Shown here: positions 53,346 to 53,419 of the stretch, piece after piece | Layout of the letters: each line of letters starts with the position of its first letter | How positions within the stretch are numbered: the first letter of the stretch is position 1 | Source of the DNA: Prochloraceae cyanobacterium | Lineage (GTDB): Bacteria > Cyanobacteriota > Cyanobacteriia > Cyanobacteriales > JASJDA01 | Assembly: GCA_030065755.1 (NCBI GenBank) | Contig: JASJDA010000012.1 | Location: 1 to 53,419 of the forward strand | Length of the DNA stretch: 53,419 bases | Reading direction: 5' to 3' | Program-made: the position numbers and the translations under genes | Notes under the pieces: model-generated | The model's database searches: none | What the model was told of the DNA's origin: nothing | The model's input: only the letters and a program-made list of their open reading frames with translations

Positions 53346-53419
53346 ATGAGAGCGAACCCTTGATTTCACAGCAAAAGTGCTGTAAAATACATAACCAAGA
53401 TAAAGCGGTATTTATGGGC

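Overview
The window looks like chromosomal DNA of a cyanobacterium. The octamer GCGATCGC (HIP1) recurs throughout, and there is a tocopherol cyclase, a DUF3172 protein, a primary sigma factor of cyanobacterial type, and a phototaxis (pix/tax-type) operon with bilin-binding GAF domains. The mix of a large secretome-like gene set and many decayed mobile fragments fits a large-genome unicellular or baeocyte-forming lineage, but the genus cannot be fixed from this sequence.

Layout. (1) 1-8663, minus strand: the N-terminal ~2,880 codons of a giant surface or secreted protein (DUF4347, choice-of-anchor L, 13 Ig-like repeats, 9 Big_5-type repeats, cadherin-like repeats) that runs off the left edge and carries a one-base frameshift in a G5/C5 tract. 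(2) 8664-12264: a radical SAM/B12-binding protein amid a genome graveyard: an IS4-like transposase stub, a possible DUF1816 stub, a transposase-like stub, the 3' third of a GH43 arabinanase, and the domain V/VI tail of a group II intron. (3) 12265-14692, minus: trpB, a CAP-domain lipoprotein and an RNase D-like exonuclease with ATGA overlaps. (4) 15020-18269: a type-I-secreted-looking subtilase with P-domain and RTX repeats but an altered catalytic Asp segment, convergent with a YgfZ-like protein. (5) 18479-24450, plus: a 1,815-residue polymorphic-toxin-like protein of the kind linked to contractile injection systems, followed by a YbjN-domain protein that may be its chaperone or immunity partner. 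(6) 24451-27537: a glutamate decarboxylase pseudogene, then a divergent gamma-glutamylcyclotransferase / gamma-glutamyltransferase pair and a hypothetical protein. (7) 27766-29028: NAD kinase and a small hypothetical. (8) 29092-40889, minus: a pixG-pixH-pixI-MCP-MCP-CheA-CheW phototaxis operon whose two receptors both carry DXCF-type cyanobacteriochrome GAF domains. (9) 41162-49685, plus: housekeeping genes pyrG, a DUF1269 protein, a DUF3172 protein, glmS, sigA and a 2-Cys peroxiredoxin. (10) 49718-53135, minus: a response regulator-GAF-histidine kinase, pdxJ and tocopherol cyclase, joined by 4-bp overlaps. The right edge holds a hairpin that resembles an IS200/IS605 end.

The most interesting element is the giant toxin-like gene with its YbjN neighbour: an orphan effector module with no injection-system structural genes in view, a conserved pre-toxin domain, and a C-terminal region that may be a glycosyltransferase-like toxin. 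Also notable are the paired DXCF photoreceptors, the subtilase without a recognisable catalytic Asp, and the intron/GH43 junction. All assignments come from reading the sequence; no database search was run.
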